A stretch of 50,987 bases of DNA, from positions 1-50,987 of the forward strand of contig NZ_LKTM01000293.1 in assembly GCF_001417955.2 (NCBI RefSeq), read 5' to 3'. Below the pieces are notes generated by a model. That model made no database searches. It worked only from the letters and a program-made list of their open reading frames with translations, and was not told the DNA's origin. This document shows positions 10,141 through 23,971 of this stretch, piece after piece (positions within the stretch are counted from its first letter, which is position 1; each line of letters opens with the position of its first letter). This stretch comes from Mycobacterium gordonae. Its GTDB lineage: Bacteria; Actinomycetota; Actinomycetes; Mycobacteriales; Mycobacteriaceae. A program made the translations under genes and the position numbers.

Positions 10141-12030
10141 TCATTCAGAAGTGGCGAAGGTTGTCGCGGAGTTGACGCCACTGCGCAAACTGCCGTCCAG
10201 GTAGGCCGTGCGGCAGGCGCGGCGGCCGATCTTGCCACTGGAGGTACGGGGAATCGAGCCGGCCTGGACCAGCAGCACATCGCGCACGGTCACCCCGTGC
10301 CCGACGGCGATGGCCGCACGGATGTCGTCGGCGATCGGCTGGTACTCGAGCTTGTGCGTGCCCGCGGCACGCTCGCCGACGATCACCAGCTGCTCGGAGG
10401 TGTCTTCGGCGTCGAACTTCAGCCCGGCGTGCGGGTCGTCGTAGACCTTCTGCGGCAACTCGTTGGCCGGCACCGAGAACGCGGCGACATAGCCCACCCG
10501 CAACGCCTTGGTGGATTCCTGCGCCGTGAACTCGAGGTCCTGCGGGTAGTGGTTGCGGCCGTCGATGATGACGAGGTCCTTGATCCGGCCCGCAATGTAG
10601 AGGTGCCCGTTGTGGTAGGTGCCGTAGTCACCGGTGCGCACCCAGAGGCCGTCGTCGGGAGCACCCTCGGCGTGCGACTCGCTGACCCGCGACTTCAGGA
10701 TGTTCTTGAAGATGTTGGCGGTCTCTTCTTCCTTGCCCCAGTAGCCGATGCCCAGGTTGTTGCCGTGCAGCCAGATCTCGCCGATCTGCCCGTCCGGCAA
10801 CTCGCTGGCCGTCTCGGGGTCCACGATGACGGCCCACTCGTCGACACCGATCTTGCCCGCGCTGACCTGCGCGACAGCTTTCGGTGAGTCGGCGGACACC
10901 TCGACGAAGTGCTGCTTGTTCAGTTCGTCGCGGTCGACGTGGATGACGGTGGGCGACTCGTCCATCGGGGTGGTCGAGACGAACAGCGTCGCCTCTGCCA
11001 GACCGTAGGACGGTTTGACCGCCTCGGGCTTCAGGCCGTACGGCTCGAAGGCCTTGAAGAACTTGCGCAGCGACGACGGCGACACCGGCTCGCTGCCGTT
11101 GAGGATGCCCTTGACGTTGCTCAGGTCCAGGGGCGGCTCGTCGTCGCGGGGCAGACCGCGCACCGCGGCGTGCTCGAAGGCGAAGTTCGGCGCGGCGGAG
11201 AACGTCCCGCCGGTTTCCCCGGGCTTGCGCGCCAGCTCGCGGATCCAGCGGCCGGGGCGGCGCACAAATGCGGCCGGCGTCATGAAGGTGAAGCTCTGGC
11301 CGAGCACCGAGGTGAGCAGCACCGTGATCAGGCCCATGTCGTGGAAGAACGGCAGCCAGCTGACCCCGCGGTCGCCTTCCTGTCCCTCCAGCGCGTTGAG
11401 CACCTGCACCACGTTGGTAGGCAGGTTCAGGTGCGTGATCTGCACGCCCGTCGGGGTGCGGGTGGAACCCGAGGTGTACTGCAGATACGCGGTGGTGGTC
11501 TCGTCGGCATCCGGCTCCTGCCAGGTGGAGGCCACCTCGGTGGGCACGGCGTCCACGGCGATGACGCGGGGGCGTTCCTTGGCCGAACGCGCGCGGATGA
11601 ACTTGCGGACACCCTCGGCGGACTCGGTGGTGGTCAGGATCGTCGAGGGGGTGCAGTCGTCGAGCACCGCATGCAGGCGGCCGACGTGACCCGGCTCGGA
11701 GGGGTCGAACAACGGGACGGCGATCCGGCCGGAGTACAGGGCGCCGAAGAAGGACACCATGTAGTCCAGGTTCTGCGGGCAGAGGATGGCGATGCGGTCA
11801 CCCGGCTGGGTGACCTGCTGCAGGCGGGCGCCGACGGCGCGGTTGCGGGCGCTGAACTCCGACCACAGGATGTCGCGTTCGATACCGTCGCGCTCGGTGG
11901 AGTAGTCCAGGAAGCGGTACGCCAGCTTGTCGCCGCGCACCTTCGCCCACTTCTCGACGTGACGAACCAGGTTGGTGTTGGACGGGAACCTGATCTTGCC
12001 GTTCACGATGAACGGGTTGTGGTACGCCAT
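10141..12030 (-). CDS. fadD32: Fatty acyl-AMP ligase FadD32
   Basis: The 629-residue adenylating enzyme activates the meromycolic acid as an acyl-AMP and loads it onto the N-terminal ACP of Pks13. The adenylation core shows the phosphate-binding loop [15 protein letters not shown], the PSYGLAEAT motif, and [20 protein letters not shown] followed by [17 protein letters not shown]. The extra residues typical of fatty acyl-AMP (not CoA) ligases are consistent with its length. It heads the fadD32-pks13-accD4 operon, with pks13 starting 20 bases after its stop. The 390-base leader upstream carries tandem repeats and candidate operator sequences, described separately. Confidence 0.97.
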   Translation of the reverse strand: MAYHNPFIVNGKIRFPSNTNLVRHVEKWAKVRGDKLAYRFLDYSTERDGIERDILWSEFSARNRAVGARLQQVTQPGDRIAILCPQNLDYMVSFFGALYSGRIAVPLFDPSEPGHVGRLHAVLDDCTPSTILTTTESAEGVRKFIRARSAKERPRVIAVDAVPTEVASTWQEPDADETTTAYLQYTSGSTRTPTGVQITHLNLPTNVVQVLNALEGQEGDRGVSWLPFFHDMGLITVLLTSVLGQSFTFMTPAAFVRRPGRWIRELARKPGETGGTFSAAPNFAFEHAAVRGLPRDDEPPLDLSNVKGILNGSEPVSPSSLRKFFKAFEPYGLKPEAVKPSYGLAEATLFVSTTPMDESPTVIHVDRDELNKQHFVEVSADSPKAVAQVSAGKIGVDEWAVIVDPETASELPDGQIGEIWLHGNNLGIGYWGKEEETANIFKNILKSRVSESHAEGAPDDGLWVRTGDYGTYHNGHLYIAGRIKDLVIIDGRNHYPQDLEFTAQESTKALRVGYVAAFSVPANELPQKVYDDPHAGLKFDAEDTSEQLVIVGERAAGTHKLEYQPIADDIRAAIAVGHGVTVRDVLLVQAGSIPRTSSGKIGRRACRTAYLDGSLRSGVNSATTFATSE

Positions 12031-12050
12031 GACGCCTCTCCTGTCACAAA

Positions 12051-12168
12051 CTCTCTAGGTGCCGGCTGGCGCCGACGGTCTCTCTAAGTGCCGGCTGGCG
12101 CCGACGGTCTCTCTAGGTGCCGGCTCGCGCCGACGGTCTCTCTCCACGTGCCGGCGTGCGCCGACGGT
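12051..12168. repeat. Four-copy 29-base tandem repeat upstream of fadD32
   Basis: Units start at 12051, 12080, 12109 and 12138. The first three are exactly 29 bases long; the fourth is 31 with a small insertion. Each reads CTCTCTAGGTGCCGGC and continues with TGGCGCCGACGGT, with one to a few substitutions between copies. A decayed fifth copy follows near 12169-12200. Each unit carries GC-rich dyads (GCCGGC, GGCGCC). The array begins 20 bases before the fadD32 start codon, so it would lie in the 5' leader or promoter of the mycolate operon. There are no spacers of constant length and unique sequence, so it is not a CRISPR array. Confidence 0.9.
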
Positions 12169-12263
12169 AGTCCTCTGGTCGCCGGCCATGCCGGCTGAAA
12201 TATCTGCGCGCGGCCCAGCTGCGACCCGCGCCCGCTTCGCACCGGCGCCTGTCGCAGCCAACT

Positions 12264-12281
12264 TTGACCCACCCGGGTCAA
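12264..12281. promoter_or_regulatory. Perfect inverted repeat upstream of fadD32 (candidate operator)
   Basis: TTGACCC (12264-12270) and GGGTCAA (12275-12281) form a perfect 7-base inverted repeat around ACCC. It is about 235 bases upstream of the fadD32 start, in the only long gap before the mycolate operon. It could be a repressor or activator site. A chance dyad cannot be excluded. Confidence 0.4.
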
Positions 12282-12288
12282 CCACATG

Positions 12289-12307
12289 CTCTTAATTTTC
12301 TCTTAAT
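12289..12307 (-). promoter_or_regulatory. Direct repeat with 11-base period (candidate response-regulator site)
   Basis: CTCTTAAT occurs at 12289-12296 and again at 12300-12307; on the minus strand these read ATTAAGAG twice with an 11-base period. One-helical-turn direct repeats are typical of OmpR/PhoP-type response regulators. The pair sits in an AT-rich island in otherwise GC-rich DNA, about 260 bases upstream of fadD32 and 8 bases from the inverted repeat at 12264. The regulator is unknown. Confidence 0.35.
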
Positions 12308-12419
12308 GTTAAGGGGCCGGGGGCGGCAGACCAAATCACAAGGTACGCCTGATCGCGGCCACCACCCTCACACCGAGGCCGTGTCTGATAGCCGAGCTAT
12401 CGAATCGGCCCGAGCACAA

Positions 12420-13433
12420 TCAGCCGTGCTTGGGGTGCGGCGCCTTATCCAGCACGCCCTGGGCCCAATTCAGCGTCCATTGGGTCGCGGACAGGCCGTT
12501 GGAATTCCAGAAGTCGGTGGTGGCGTACATCGCATGGATGGGCTGCCCGGCACCTCCGGCCAGCGTGTTCAACGTGGTCGGAAGGTTGGCGGGACTGAAC
12601 GCCTCTTTGGGGGCGGCACAGATCAGATCGCCCTCGGCGCAGATCTCGTTGGTCCGGCTGTCGAGGTCGCCGAAGCCGCCCGGACGGGCGCCGGTCATCG
12701 TCAGGCCGAGTCCGGACAGCACCGGCACCTCGTGCAGCGTGATCTCGGCGCCCACGCCCGGCGGAGTCGGCGGGATGTTGTTGCCCACGCTCTCCTGGCG
12801 CCGGCCGTCGGCGATCAACGTCACACCCAGCACCAGGTCTTCGTCGACGGGACCCAGGCCGTTGCCGATGTCACTGGCCACGTCGCCGCCGATCACCGCG
12901 CCCTGGGAGAACCCGACGATCACATAACTGGTCAGCGGGCAGCGGTTGTTCATGTCGGTGATCGCCTTGACCGTCGCCCGGGTGCCTTCGGCGCGGCTGT
13001 CGTTGTAGCTCATCTGGCCGTCGGCGCTCAGCGGGTTACGGAACTGGGCCGTGTAGGGCACGGTGTACGTCTGCACCCGGCCGCCGCCGAACTGCTGGCC
13101 GATCGGGCCGGTCACGTTGAGCAGCAGTGCCTTCGGGAACTGGGTCGGGTTCAACGGGTCGTCGGTCGGCCAGGACTCCCAGGTGCCCGGCACCGAGATC
13201 AGTTGCACGTCGGGGCAGGAGGCGTCCTGAGAGGCCGGCCGCGGCTTCTTGGGGTGCGAGGTCGTCGGCCCGGGGGGCAGCACGCCCGGGGGCACCGCGC
13301 TGGGCGGGACGTCCTGGTGACGCAACAGCATCACCCCGCCGATGATGACGAGGGCCACCACCAGGGCCATCGAGCCGGCCGCCGCCCAGGCAAGCCGTCG
13401 GTGGCGTTTGCGACGCGCGCTGTTCTTGGCCAT
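12420..13433 (-). CDS. culp6: Cutinase-like envelope lipase/thioesterase (Rv3802c type)
   Basis: The 337-residue serine hydrolase is anchored by one N-terminal membrane segment (about residues 15-36) after a basic start, then a Pro-rich linker (42-68). The alpha/beta-hydrolase domain follows, with nucleophile Ser176 in GFSQG, Asp269 and His300. These are one residue off the triad I know for M. tuberculosis Rv3802c. That enzyme has phospholipase A and thioesterase activity, is essential, and is inhibited by tetrahydrolipstatin. Conserved placement beside fadD32-pks13 suggests a role in mycolate or envelope-lipid homeostasis. The ATG at 13433 is followed by the basic [13 protein letters not shown] expected for membrane insertion. 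Confidence 0.93.
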   Translation of the reverse strand: MAKNSARRKRHRRLAWAAAGSMALVVALVIIGGVMLLRHQDVPPSAVPPGVLPPGPTTSHPKKPRPASQDASCPDVQLISVPGTWESWPTDDPLNPTQFPKALLLNVTGPIGQQFGGGRVQTYTVPYTAQFRNPLSADGQMSYNDSRAEGTRATVKAITDMNNRCPLTSYVIVGFSQGAVIGGDVASDIGNGLGPVDEDLVLGVTLIADGRRQESVGNNIPPTPPGVGAEITLHEVPVLSGLGLTMTGARPGGFGDLDSRTNEICAEGDLICAAPKEAFSPANLPTTLNTLAGGAGQPIHAMYATTDFWNSNGLSATQWTLNWAQGVLDKAPHPKHG

Positions 13434-13613
13434 CTTCTCCCGCTAACAGAGTCCGGTAGGACCCTCATCGGGTCCCGGCGAATGGGTCGGGCAAGTGCTT
13501 TACCAGGTAACGCACCTTCGCGCCCTACTCACCCGCGCAGCGTGGTGATGCGGACGTACCGCCCTCTGCTGCACTCCCTAGAGGGTACCGGGCCGAGCGT
13601 CGAGCAAATGTGG

Positions 13614-14519
13614 TCAGCGAATGGCGCCGGAGATGTCGCCCGACATGGCGCCCAGCACCCCGGCCCACGAGCCCCAGCCGTTGTCGCCGCCGCCCGGGAA
13701 GTCGAAGTGGCCGTTGTGCCCGCCCACGTCGCGGTACTGCTGGTAGAAGGCCTTGCTGTTGCCCATCGCCTCACCGCCGGCGCCGAGCATGGCGGCGGGG
13801 TTGCTGGCGCCCGGGTTGGTGGGGGCCCAGACCCAGACGCGGGTGTTGTTCTGGGCCAGCAGCGCGGCGTGCACGAACGGGTCGTGCCACTTCCAGCGGC
13901 CCAGCTGCGGCGCTCCCCACATGCCGTTGCCGTCCACCCCGCCGAACTGCTGCAGACCGGCCAGGATCGCGCCGTTGGTGAAGGTGTTCGACGGGTAGAG
14001 GAAGCCGGACATCGAACCGGCGAACCCGAAGCGGTCCGGGTGGAAGGCGGCCAGCGCCAGCGCGGCATAGCCGCCCTGCGACGCACCGACCACGCCGTGC
14101 CCGCCCGGCGCCAGGCCCTTGTTGGCGGCCAGCCAGTCGGGCAGCTCACTGGACAGGAAGGTGTCCCACTGCTTGCTGCCGTCCTGCTCCCAGTTGGTGT
14201 ACATGCTGAACGCCCCACCCGCCGGTGCGGCCACCGAAACGCCCTTGCCGGCCAGGGTGTTCATCGCGTTGCCCGCGGTCACCCAGTTGCTGACGTCCGG
14301 ATTGGCGTCGGCCGCGTCGAGCAGGTAGACCGCGTGCGGCCCGCCCGCCAGGAAGGCCACCGGGATGTCGCGGCCCATCGCGCCCGAAGGCACCATCAGC
14401 GTCTCGAAACCGGCCGCCCGGGCCGTGCCCGCCGAACCCAGCGACGCCGTCACGGCCCCGAACGCCACCGACAGCACGGCAACGCACACCAGCCGTAGCA
14501 CTAACGACAGACCCCTCAT
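13614..14519 (-). CDS. fbpD: MPT51/FbpD, antigen-85-like secreted protein
   Basis: The product is a secreted alpha/beta-hydrolase-fold protein of the antigen 85 family. I start at the ATG at 14519 (MRGLSLVLRL), which gives a normal signal peptide ending near ARA-AGF; an upstream ATG at 14549 would add ten residues. The mature protein has 270-odd residues, shorter than Ag85. MPT51 proteins are regarded as non-catalytic and may bind fibronectin or carbohydrate. Here the nucleophile-elbow sequence reads GASQGG, which keeps a serine (residue 147 from this start). The position of the catalytic His of Ag85 (THSW) reads DNGW, so the triad is still broken. It sits about 170 bases downstream of fbpA, beyond a strong hairpin, so it may have its own promoter. 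Confidence 0.93.
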   Translation of the reverse strand: MRGLSLVLRLVCVAVLSVAFGAVTASLGSAGTARAAGFETLMVPSGAMGRDIPVAFLAGGPHAVYLLDAADANPDVSNWVTAGNAMNTLAGKGVSVAAPAGGAFSMYTNWEQDGSKQWDTFLSSELPDWLAANKGLAPGGHGVVGASQGGYAALALAAFHPDRFGFAGSMSGFLYPSNTFTNGAILAGLQQFGGVDGNGMWGAPQLGRWKWHDPFVHAALLAQNNTRVWVWAPTNPGASNPAAMLGAGGEAMGNSKAFYQQYRDVGGHNGHFDFPGGGDNGWGSWAGVLGAMSGDISGAIR

Positions 14520-14629
14520 GTCCACCCTCCATGGTGTGACGCTGCGCACGACAGAACCTAGCCCGCAAGGTAGCTAACCACACCCGGCTCAGCAGGATAA
14601 GGGGGAGGCGGACAAAGGGGAGCTAACGC

Positions 14630-14663
14630 TGAGGGCGGCGACCCGGATGGGTCGCCGCCCTCA
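14630..14663 (-). terminator. Terminator hairpin after fbpA
   Basis: TGAGGGCGGCGACCC (14630-14644) and its exact complement at 14649-14663 form a perfect 15-base GC-rich stem around GGAT. It lies 25 bases past the fbpA stop. No U-run follows on the minus strand, which is common for mycobacterial terminators. It separates fbpA from fbpD. Confidence 0.85.
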
Positions 14664-14687
14664 GACGGTTGTTTATCGCAGTCGCGA

Positions 14688-16122
<1,435 letters not shown>

Positions 16123-18114
16123 TCACTCGCGTGGCGGCGTCGGCGGCACCTTGGGCACCTCGAGCCCGCACTTGACCAGTTCATAGAGCGGCACCCGGTC
16201 GATGCGGTACTGCGTGAACTCATAGGCGTGCAGGAAATTGGACACGAACCGGCGCACGGTCATCGGGGCTCGCACCGAATTGAGCACGGCCTGTGTCGCG
16301 GGGCACTTCAGCGCGGCCTCGGCCTCGGCGACCCACTGCTGGTCGAGGTAGGCAGGAATGCCCGGCGGCCACTTCACCCACGGCCCGTCGGCCACCACCC
16401 AGTCCGGGAACAGGTTCTTGTCGTGGCCGATGCGGCCGTGCTTGAGCCGCTCGGTGTGCGCCGCCAGCGGGTTCGCCAATCCGATCTGGTCGATCACCCT
16501 GACGTCCAGCCCGACGTTCATGCCCAGCATCCCCAGGTTCGTGAAAAACACCGTGTGCTGCGGCTTCTGGTCCGCGGGGATGCCGGGCGCGCTGCCCGGC
16601 GGGATCATCGGCACCAGGTCCCACTGCGTGTAGTTGCCCGACGGCAGCAGCAGCGCACCGTCGGGGGTGTTGTTGAGCGCCACCAGCACCGCCGCCATCC
16701 GCGGGTAGTCGAGGTAGTCCGCGGCGGTCAGCGGATGCGCGCGGCCGGTCGCCTGCGCGTAGAAGCGCCGCTCGTCGACGATGCCCGAGTAGCTGACGTG
16801 CGTGGCGTCGTCACCCATGCCGGGTGAGTTCGCCGCCCACAGCGACCACCCGGCCACCGCCAGCCAGAGCGCGCTCACGCCGCCGGCCAGCCAGAAGCCG
16901 GCCTCCCTCGAGTAATCCTTGCCGTCGGGAATCACCACCGGGATGACGGCCACCGGCGCCAGCAAACAGAACAGCGGAGTCAACAACACGCGTCCGTGCA
17001 TGAAGTCGCCGCCCTGACGGATCCAGTAGAGGGCCTGCAGCAGTCCACTGACCACCATCCACGTCACCACCGCGGCGGGACTCTGCACCGCACGGGCCAC
17101 CCGCCCGTAGCCAGGTGCCAGCGTCGGGCGCATGAACGAGGGCCGGCGCCGGGCCACCAGCAACACGATGCCCAGCGGCACCAGCAGCACGACCGGTATC
17201 CAGATGGAATACGGCGCGTTGAAGTTGGCGAGGTAGATCAACCCCTGCGACCACTTGTCCCCGGCCGCGTCCTTGGCCAGGGCGGTGCCCGGGACCAGCA
17301 GCCCGTAGTACCCCATCCGGAAGATCTGATAGGCGACCGGCAGCAGCCCACCGGCCAGCACGATCAGCCCGCGGCGTGCCCAGGTGCGGGCCGCGATCAT
17401 CATCATGATCAGCGCGGCGCCGCCGATCAGCGCCAACTCGGGGCGTACCAGCACGCTGCAGCCGGCGACGAACGCCAGCGCACCGAGGAACCACGGGCTT
17501 TGCGGGCGCACCCGCAGCGGCTGCGCCCAGCAAACCATCATCCACCACAACAGGCCGACGTAGGCCATCACCAGCCCGCTCTCCAGGCCGGACGTCGCGA
17601 AGTCACGCGCCGGGGGCACGGCGATGTAGACGAGCGCGCCGGCCGGCAGCACGATCGCGCGGCGGCCACGCAGACTGGGCGCGTACAGCCGCCCCGTCCC
17701 CAGCATCAACAGCACGATGCCCAGCACCGACAGCGTCAGCGCCACCGCCAGCGCCACGTACTCCAGCCGGACCGGCCCGCCCACCCAGCTGCACACATAG
17801 AGCAGGTAGGTCCAGACGGTCGAGGTGTTGGCCTCCACCCGCTCACCCGCGTTGAACACCGGTCCGTTGCCGGCCAACAGGTTTCGCACGGTGCGCAGCA
17901 CGATCAGCCCGTCGTCGGCGATCCAGCGGCGCTGCCAGGCACCCCAGCCGAACAACAGCGCGACCAGCGCGACACTCACCCACAGGCTGACGCGCACCGT
18001 GGTGGTGTAGGGGAACACCGGCCACTTGACCCGGCGGACGGACGGACGCCGGGCCAGGGCCGCCGCCTGGAGGGCCTTGAATCTTTCGCTAGCCGAAAGC
18101 AACAGCAGCACCAA
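16123..18114 (-). CDS. aftB: Terminal beta-(1,2)-arabinofuranosyltransferase AftB
   Basis: The 663-residue polytopic GT-C glycosyltransferase adds the terminal beta-1,2 arabinofuranose of arabinan from decaprenylphosphoryl-arabinose, on the outer face of the membrane. About ten hydrophobic segments fill residues 40-460, and a periplasmic C-terminal domain follows. The acidic pair Asp67-Asp68 in RRWIADDGLI lies in the first extracytoplasmic loop, as expected for GT-C catalysis. The start at 18114 overlaps the 3' end of ubiA by 26 bases and gives a longer N-terminus than the roughly 627-residue M. tuberculosis protein. A start near residue 40 (VRVSLW) is an alternative. It is the last gene of the galactan/arabinan operon. 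Confidence 0.95.
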   Translation of the reverse strand: MVLLLLSASERFKALQAAALARRPSVRRVKWPVFPYTTTVRVSLWVSVALVALLFGWGAWQRRWIADDGLIVLRTVRNLLAGNGPVFNAGERVEANTSTVWTYLLYVCSWVGGPVRLEYVALAVALTLSVLGIVLLMLGTGRLYAPSLRGRRAIVLPAGALVYIAVPPARDFATSGLESGLVMAYVGLLWWMMVCWAQPLRVRPQSPWFLGALAFVAGCSVLVRPELALIGGAALIMMMIAARTWARRGLIVLAGGLLPVAYQIFRMGYYGLLVPGTALAKDAAGDKWSQGLIYLANFNAPYSIWIPVVLLVPLGIVLLVARRRPSFMRPTLAPGYGRVARAVQSPAAVVTWMVVSGLLQALYWIRQGGDFMHGRVLLTPLFCLLAPVAVIPVVIPDGKDYSREAGFWLAGGVSALWLAVAGWSLWAANSPGMGDDATHVSYSGIVDERRFYAQATGRAHPLTAADYLDYPRMAAVLVALNNTPDGALLLPSGNYTQWDLVPMIPPGSAPGIPADQKPQHTVFFTNLGMLGMNVGLDVRVIDQIGLANPLAAHTERLKHGRIGHDKNLFPDWVVADGPWVKWPPGIPAYLDQQWVAEAEAALKCPATQAVLNSVRAPMTVRRFVSNFLHAYEFTQYRIDRVPLYELVKCGLEVPKVPPTPPRE

Positions 18115-19039
18115 CTGTTGCGATCCACGCCAGGGCCAGAAGCTGCAGCACGCGGTCGCGCAGCGCTATGTCCTCGGGCTCCCCGGCGAGCCCTCCGTCG
18201 ACGTCCACGGCGTAGCGCAGGATCGCGATGGTGAACGGGATCATCGAGACCGCGAACCAGGAACCCGAGTAGCGGTCGCGCTCGAATGCCCACAAGCCGT
18301 AGGACATCACCACCGCGGTCGCCGACAGCGTCCAGACGAACCGCAGATAAGTGCTGGTGTAGCTCTCCAGCGACTTGCGGATCTGGGCGCCGGTGCGTTC
18401 GGACAGTTGCAGCTCGGCGTACCGCTTGCCGGCCACCATGAACAGCGACCCGAACGCCGCCGTCAGCAGGAACCACTGGGACAGCGGGATGCCGGTCGCC
18501 GCGCCGCCCGCGATGGCACGGATCAGGTACGCCGAGGACACGATGCAGATGTCAATCACCGCTTGGTGTTTGAGGCCGAAGCAGTACCCGAGTTGCATCA
18601 CCAGGTAGACCGCCATGACCACGGCCAGGTTGGGCGTCAGCCACCAGGACAGTCCGAGCGAGGCGGCGCCCAGCACCACGGCCAGCGTGTAGGCCAGCCA
18701 CGGCGGCACGACGCCGGCGGCGATGGGCCGGAACCGCTTGGTGGGGTGCTCCCGGTCGGCCTCGACGTCGCGCACATCGTTGATCAGGTAGATGGCCGAG
18801 GCCGCCAGGCTGAACACCACGAAGGCGATCGCGACCTTGACGCCCATGGCGCCCCAGTCGTAGGGGACGACGTGTCCGGCCGCGTCGCGTCGGCGGGTGT
18901 GGTCGCCGCTGCCCGCCGCGGCCAGCGGTGCCGCCAGCACCAGCACGTTCTTGACCCACTGCCGCGGGCGGATCGCCTTGATCACCCCGGTCACCAGGTT
19001 TTTCGGGGCCCCGCTGACTTCCATCAGATCGTCGCTCAT
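18089..19039 (-). CDS. ubiA: Decaprenyl-phosphate 5-phosphoribosyltransferase (UbiA family)
   Basis: This 316-residue polytopic prenyltransferase-fold enzyme transfers 5-phosphoribose from PRPP to decaprenyl phosphate. This is the first committed step to decaprenylphosphoryl-arabinose, the donor used by Emb and Aft transferases. The Mg-binding aspartate motif NDVRDVEAD is at residues 87-95 (Asp88, 91, 95), and a second conserved patch, YLIRAIAGG, lies further on. Eight to nine membrane segments are visible. It overlaps the upstream PAP2 gene by 4 bases and the downstream aftB by 26. This tight order (transferase, then phosphatase partner, then arabinosyltransferase) matches the pathway. Confidence 0.95.
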   Translation of the reverse strand: MSDDLMEVSGAPKNLVTGVIKAIRPRQWVKNVLVLAAPLAAAGSGDHTRRRDAAGHVVPYDWGAMGVKVAIAFVVFSLAASAIYLINDVRDVEADREHPTKRFRPIAAGVVPPWLAYTLAVVLGAASLGLSWWLTPNLAVVMAVYLVMQLGYCFGLKHQAVIDICIVSSAYLIRAIAGGAATGIPLSQWFLLTAAFGSLFMVAGKRYAELQLSERTGAQIRKSLESYTSTYLRFVWTLSATAVVMSYGLWAFERDRYSGSWFAVSMIPFTIAILRYAVDVDGGLAGEPEDIALRDRVLQLLALAWIATVGAAVAFG

Positions 19040-19567
19040 CGAACCAACCTTCGTCGGGCCGCGCTGTCCACCCGGACGGCTGCGGCGGCAACCCCGGCAC
19101 CGAGAGCAACGCCGGCGGCGACGTCGCTGGGATAGTGCACACCCAGCAGTATTCGCGACAGCGCCATGGGCGGTACCAACAGCACCGGCAGCGGCAGGCC
19201 GGTAACCCGGCCCAGCAGGATCGCCGCGGCCGTCGTCGACGTCGCGTGCGCCGACGGGAAACTGAGCTTGCTGGGGGTGCCGACATTGACCATGACGGCC
19301 GGGTGATGCGGCCGTTCGCGCCGTACCACCCGCTTGACCACCACGGCGGCGGCGTGCGCGGCGAAGGTGCCGATGCCGGCCACCACCCAGTCGCGGCGCC
19401 GGCGCGGGTCGAGGACGGCCCCGAGCAGCGCGATCGCCAGCCAGCCGATGCTGTGCTCACCGAAATGCGACATCGCGCGGGTGGTCGGGAGTACTCCGGG
19501 GCGCTGCGTCAGCGCCGACTGGACGGCCACCATCGCTGCGACTTCACCGCGCGGCGGCTCGGCCGGT

Positions 19568-19575
<8 letters not shown>
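19036..19575 (-). CDS. PAP2-family phosphatase, likely decaprenylphosphoryl-phosphoribose phosphatase
   Basis: The 179-residue membrane phosphatase carries all three PAP2 signature blocks: KRVVRRERP (81-89), PSAH (107-110) and SRILLGVHYPSD (140-151). The expected catalytic His residues are in blocks 2 and 3. The orthologous position is Rv3807c, which sits between glfT2 and ubiA and is the proposed enzyme that removes the 5-phosphate from decaprenylphosphoryl-5-phosphoribose. The 4-base overlap with ubiA, the gene making that substrate, supports the role. It also overlaps the glfT2 stop by 8 bases. Four or five hydrophobic segments are present. Confidence 0.9.
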
Positions 19576-22788
<3,213 letters not shown>

Positions 22789-22896
22789 TCACCTCACGAT
22801 TCGATATCGCCACAGTAGTCACACCATTCTCACTCGTACCATCGGTCATGTGGGTCTCCGACCCCGCTCCACATAATCCAGATTGAGGAGACTTCC

Positions 22897-23847
22897 GTGC
22901 CGAACCGACGCCGACGCAAGCTCTCGAAGACTATGAGCGCGGTCGCCGCCCTGGCCGTCGCAAGTCCGTGTGCTTACTTTCTTGTCTACGAATCGACCGC
23001 CGACGTCAAGCCGGTGGAGCACCACGAGTTCAAGCGGGCGGCCAGTGTCGCCGACCTGCCCAACGAGCTGATCTCCGCCCTGTCCCAGGGCCTGTCGCAG
23101 TTCGGAGTCAACCTGCCGCCGGTCCCCGCGCTCGGCGGTACCGGCGGAGCGAGCACCGGCCTGGGCACCACCGGATTGGGCACCACTCCCGGGCTGGCCA
23201 GCCCGGGCCTGGGCACCACCGGGCTGGGTACGACTCCCGGCCTGGCCAGCCCGGGCCTGACGCCGACGACGCCCGGCGCCCTGCCGGGGCTGACCCCTCC
23301 GACGGCTGCCACCGGCACGGGTGTCAACCCTGCGCTGACCAGCCCCACCGGTGTGGCCCCCGGCCTGACGAGCCCGTCGGCGCTGAGCCCGGCCACCGCC
23401 ACCGGTGAGGTCCCGATCAGCGCGCCAGTCGGGCTGGACCCGGGCGCTGACGGCACGTACCCGATCCTGGGAGACACCTCCGGACTCGGCGGTGGCGGCA
23501 CCGGCCTGTCGCCGGTCTCGCCGGCCGGCGGAAGCAGCGGTGGCGGCGGCCTGGTCAGCGACCTGATGCAGGCGGCCAACCAGCTGGGCGCGAGCCAGGC
23601 GATCGACCTGCTGAAGGGTCTGATCATGCCGGCGATCATGCAGCAGGTGCAGGGTGGCGCAGCCGGTGCTCCGGCGGCCGCCGGTGCGGCACCGGCGCTG
23701 CCCGGCGCAGCCGGCCTGGCGCCGGTCCTGCCTACCGCGGGCGTGCCCGGGGTACCCGCCGTGCCGGCCCTACCCGCGGCGGGGGCACCCGCCGCCGCGG
23801 TGCCGGCAATACCGGCGGCAGCGGTGGCGGGGGCGCCACCGGTTTAA
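22897..23847 (+). CDS. erp: Exported repetitive protein Erp (PirG)
   Basis: The 316-residue surface protein has a basic start and hydrophobic segment (about residues 10-30), a conserved N-domain (about 35-85), a central Pro/Gly/Thr/Leu repeat region built on PGLTS-like units (about 85-185), and an Ala/Pro-rich C-terminus. Erp is a virulence-associated cell-wall protein of mycobacteria with species-variable repeats. The GTG start at 22897 is preceded by GAGGAG at 22885-22890. It is divergent from glf with a 234-base intergenic region. No catalytic motif is visible, and none is known for the family. Confidence 0.95.
   Translation: MPNRRRRKLSKTMSAVAALAVASPCAYFLVYESTADVKPVEHHEFKRAASVADLPNELISALSQGLSQFGVNLPPVPALGGTGGASTGLGTTGLGTTPGLASPGLGTTGLGTTPGLASPGLTPTTPGALPGLTPPTAATGTGVNPALTSPTGVAPGLTSPSALSPATATGEVPISAPVGLDPGADGTYPILGDTSGLGGGGTGLSPVSPAGGSSGGGGLVSDLMQAANQLGASQAIDLLKGLIMPAIMQQVQGGAAGAPAAAGAAPALPGAAGLAPVLPTAGVPGVPAVPALPAAGAPAAAVPAIPAAAVAGAPPV
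23158..23253 (+). repeat. 48-base in-frame duplication inside erp
   Basis: Two 48-base units (23158-23205 and 23206-23253) each encode GLGTTGLGTTPGLASP. The amino acids are identical and five silent substitutions separate the units, so this is an older duplication kept by selection on the protein, not a recent slippage event. Each unit itself contains two GLGTT sub-repeats. Confidence 0.9.
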
Positions 23848-23971
23848 CGAAGCCTGTCACGTGACGGCACCGCAGAGTCGGCTCTGGATCGGGTCCCGGC
23901 AACCCGCCCAGTCCCAAATCCTCTGCGGTGTCGTCGACAGCTTGGAGCACTTTCCCCCCGCTTTCCCCCCG

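Larger units (their letters stand above)
12169..12419. other. Remainder of the fadD32 upstream gap
   Basis: This non-coding stretch between the tandem repeat and the stop of the cutinase-like gene contains the inverted repeat and direct repeat listed separately. I see no gene and no convincing -35/-10 pair in it. The fadD32 operon promoter is probably here, because the upstream gene is on the same strand but separated by almost 390 bases. Confidence 0.5.

Noticed and set aside
12051..12168. Could the tandem repeat be a CRISPR array
   Set aside because: Units are contiguous with no spacers, and no cas genes are present.
13562..13586. CCCTC...GAGGG hairpin after fbpD as a terminator
   Set aside because: Only a 5-base stem with a long loop; not distinguishable from chance in GC-rich DNA.
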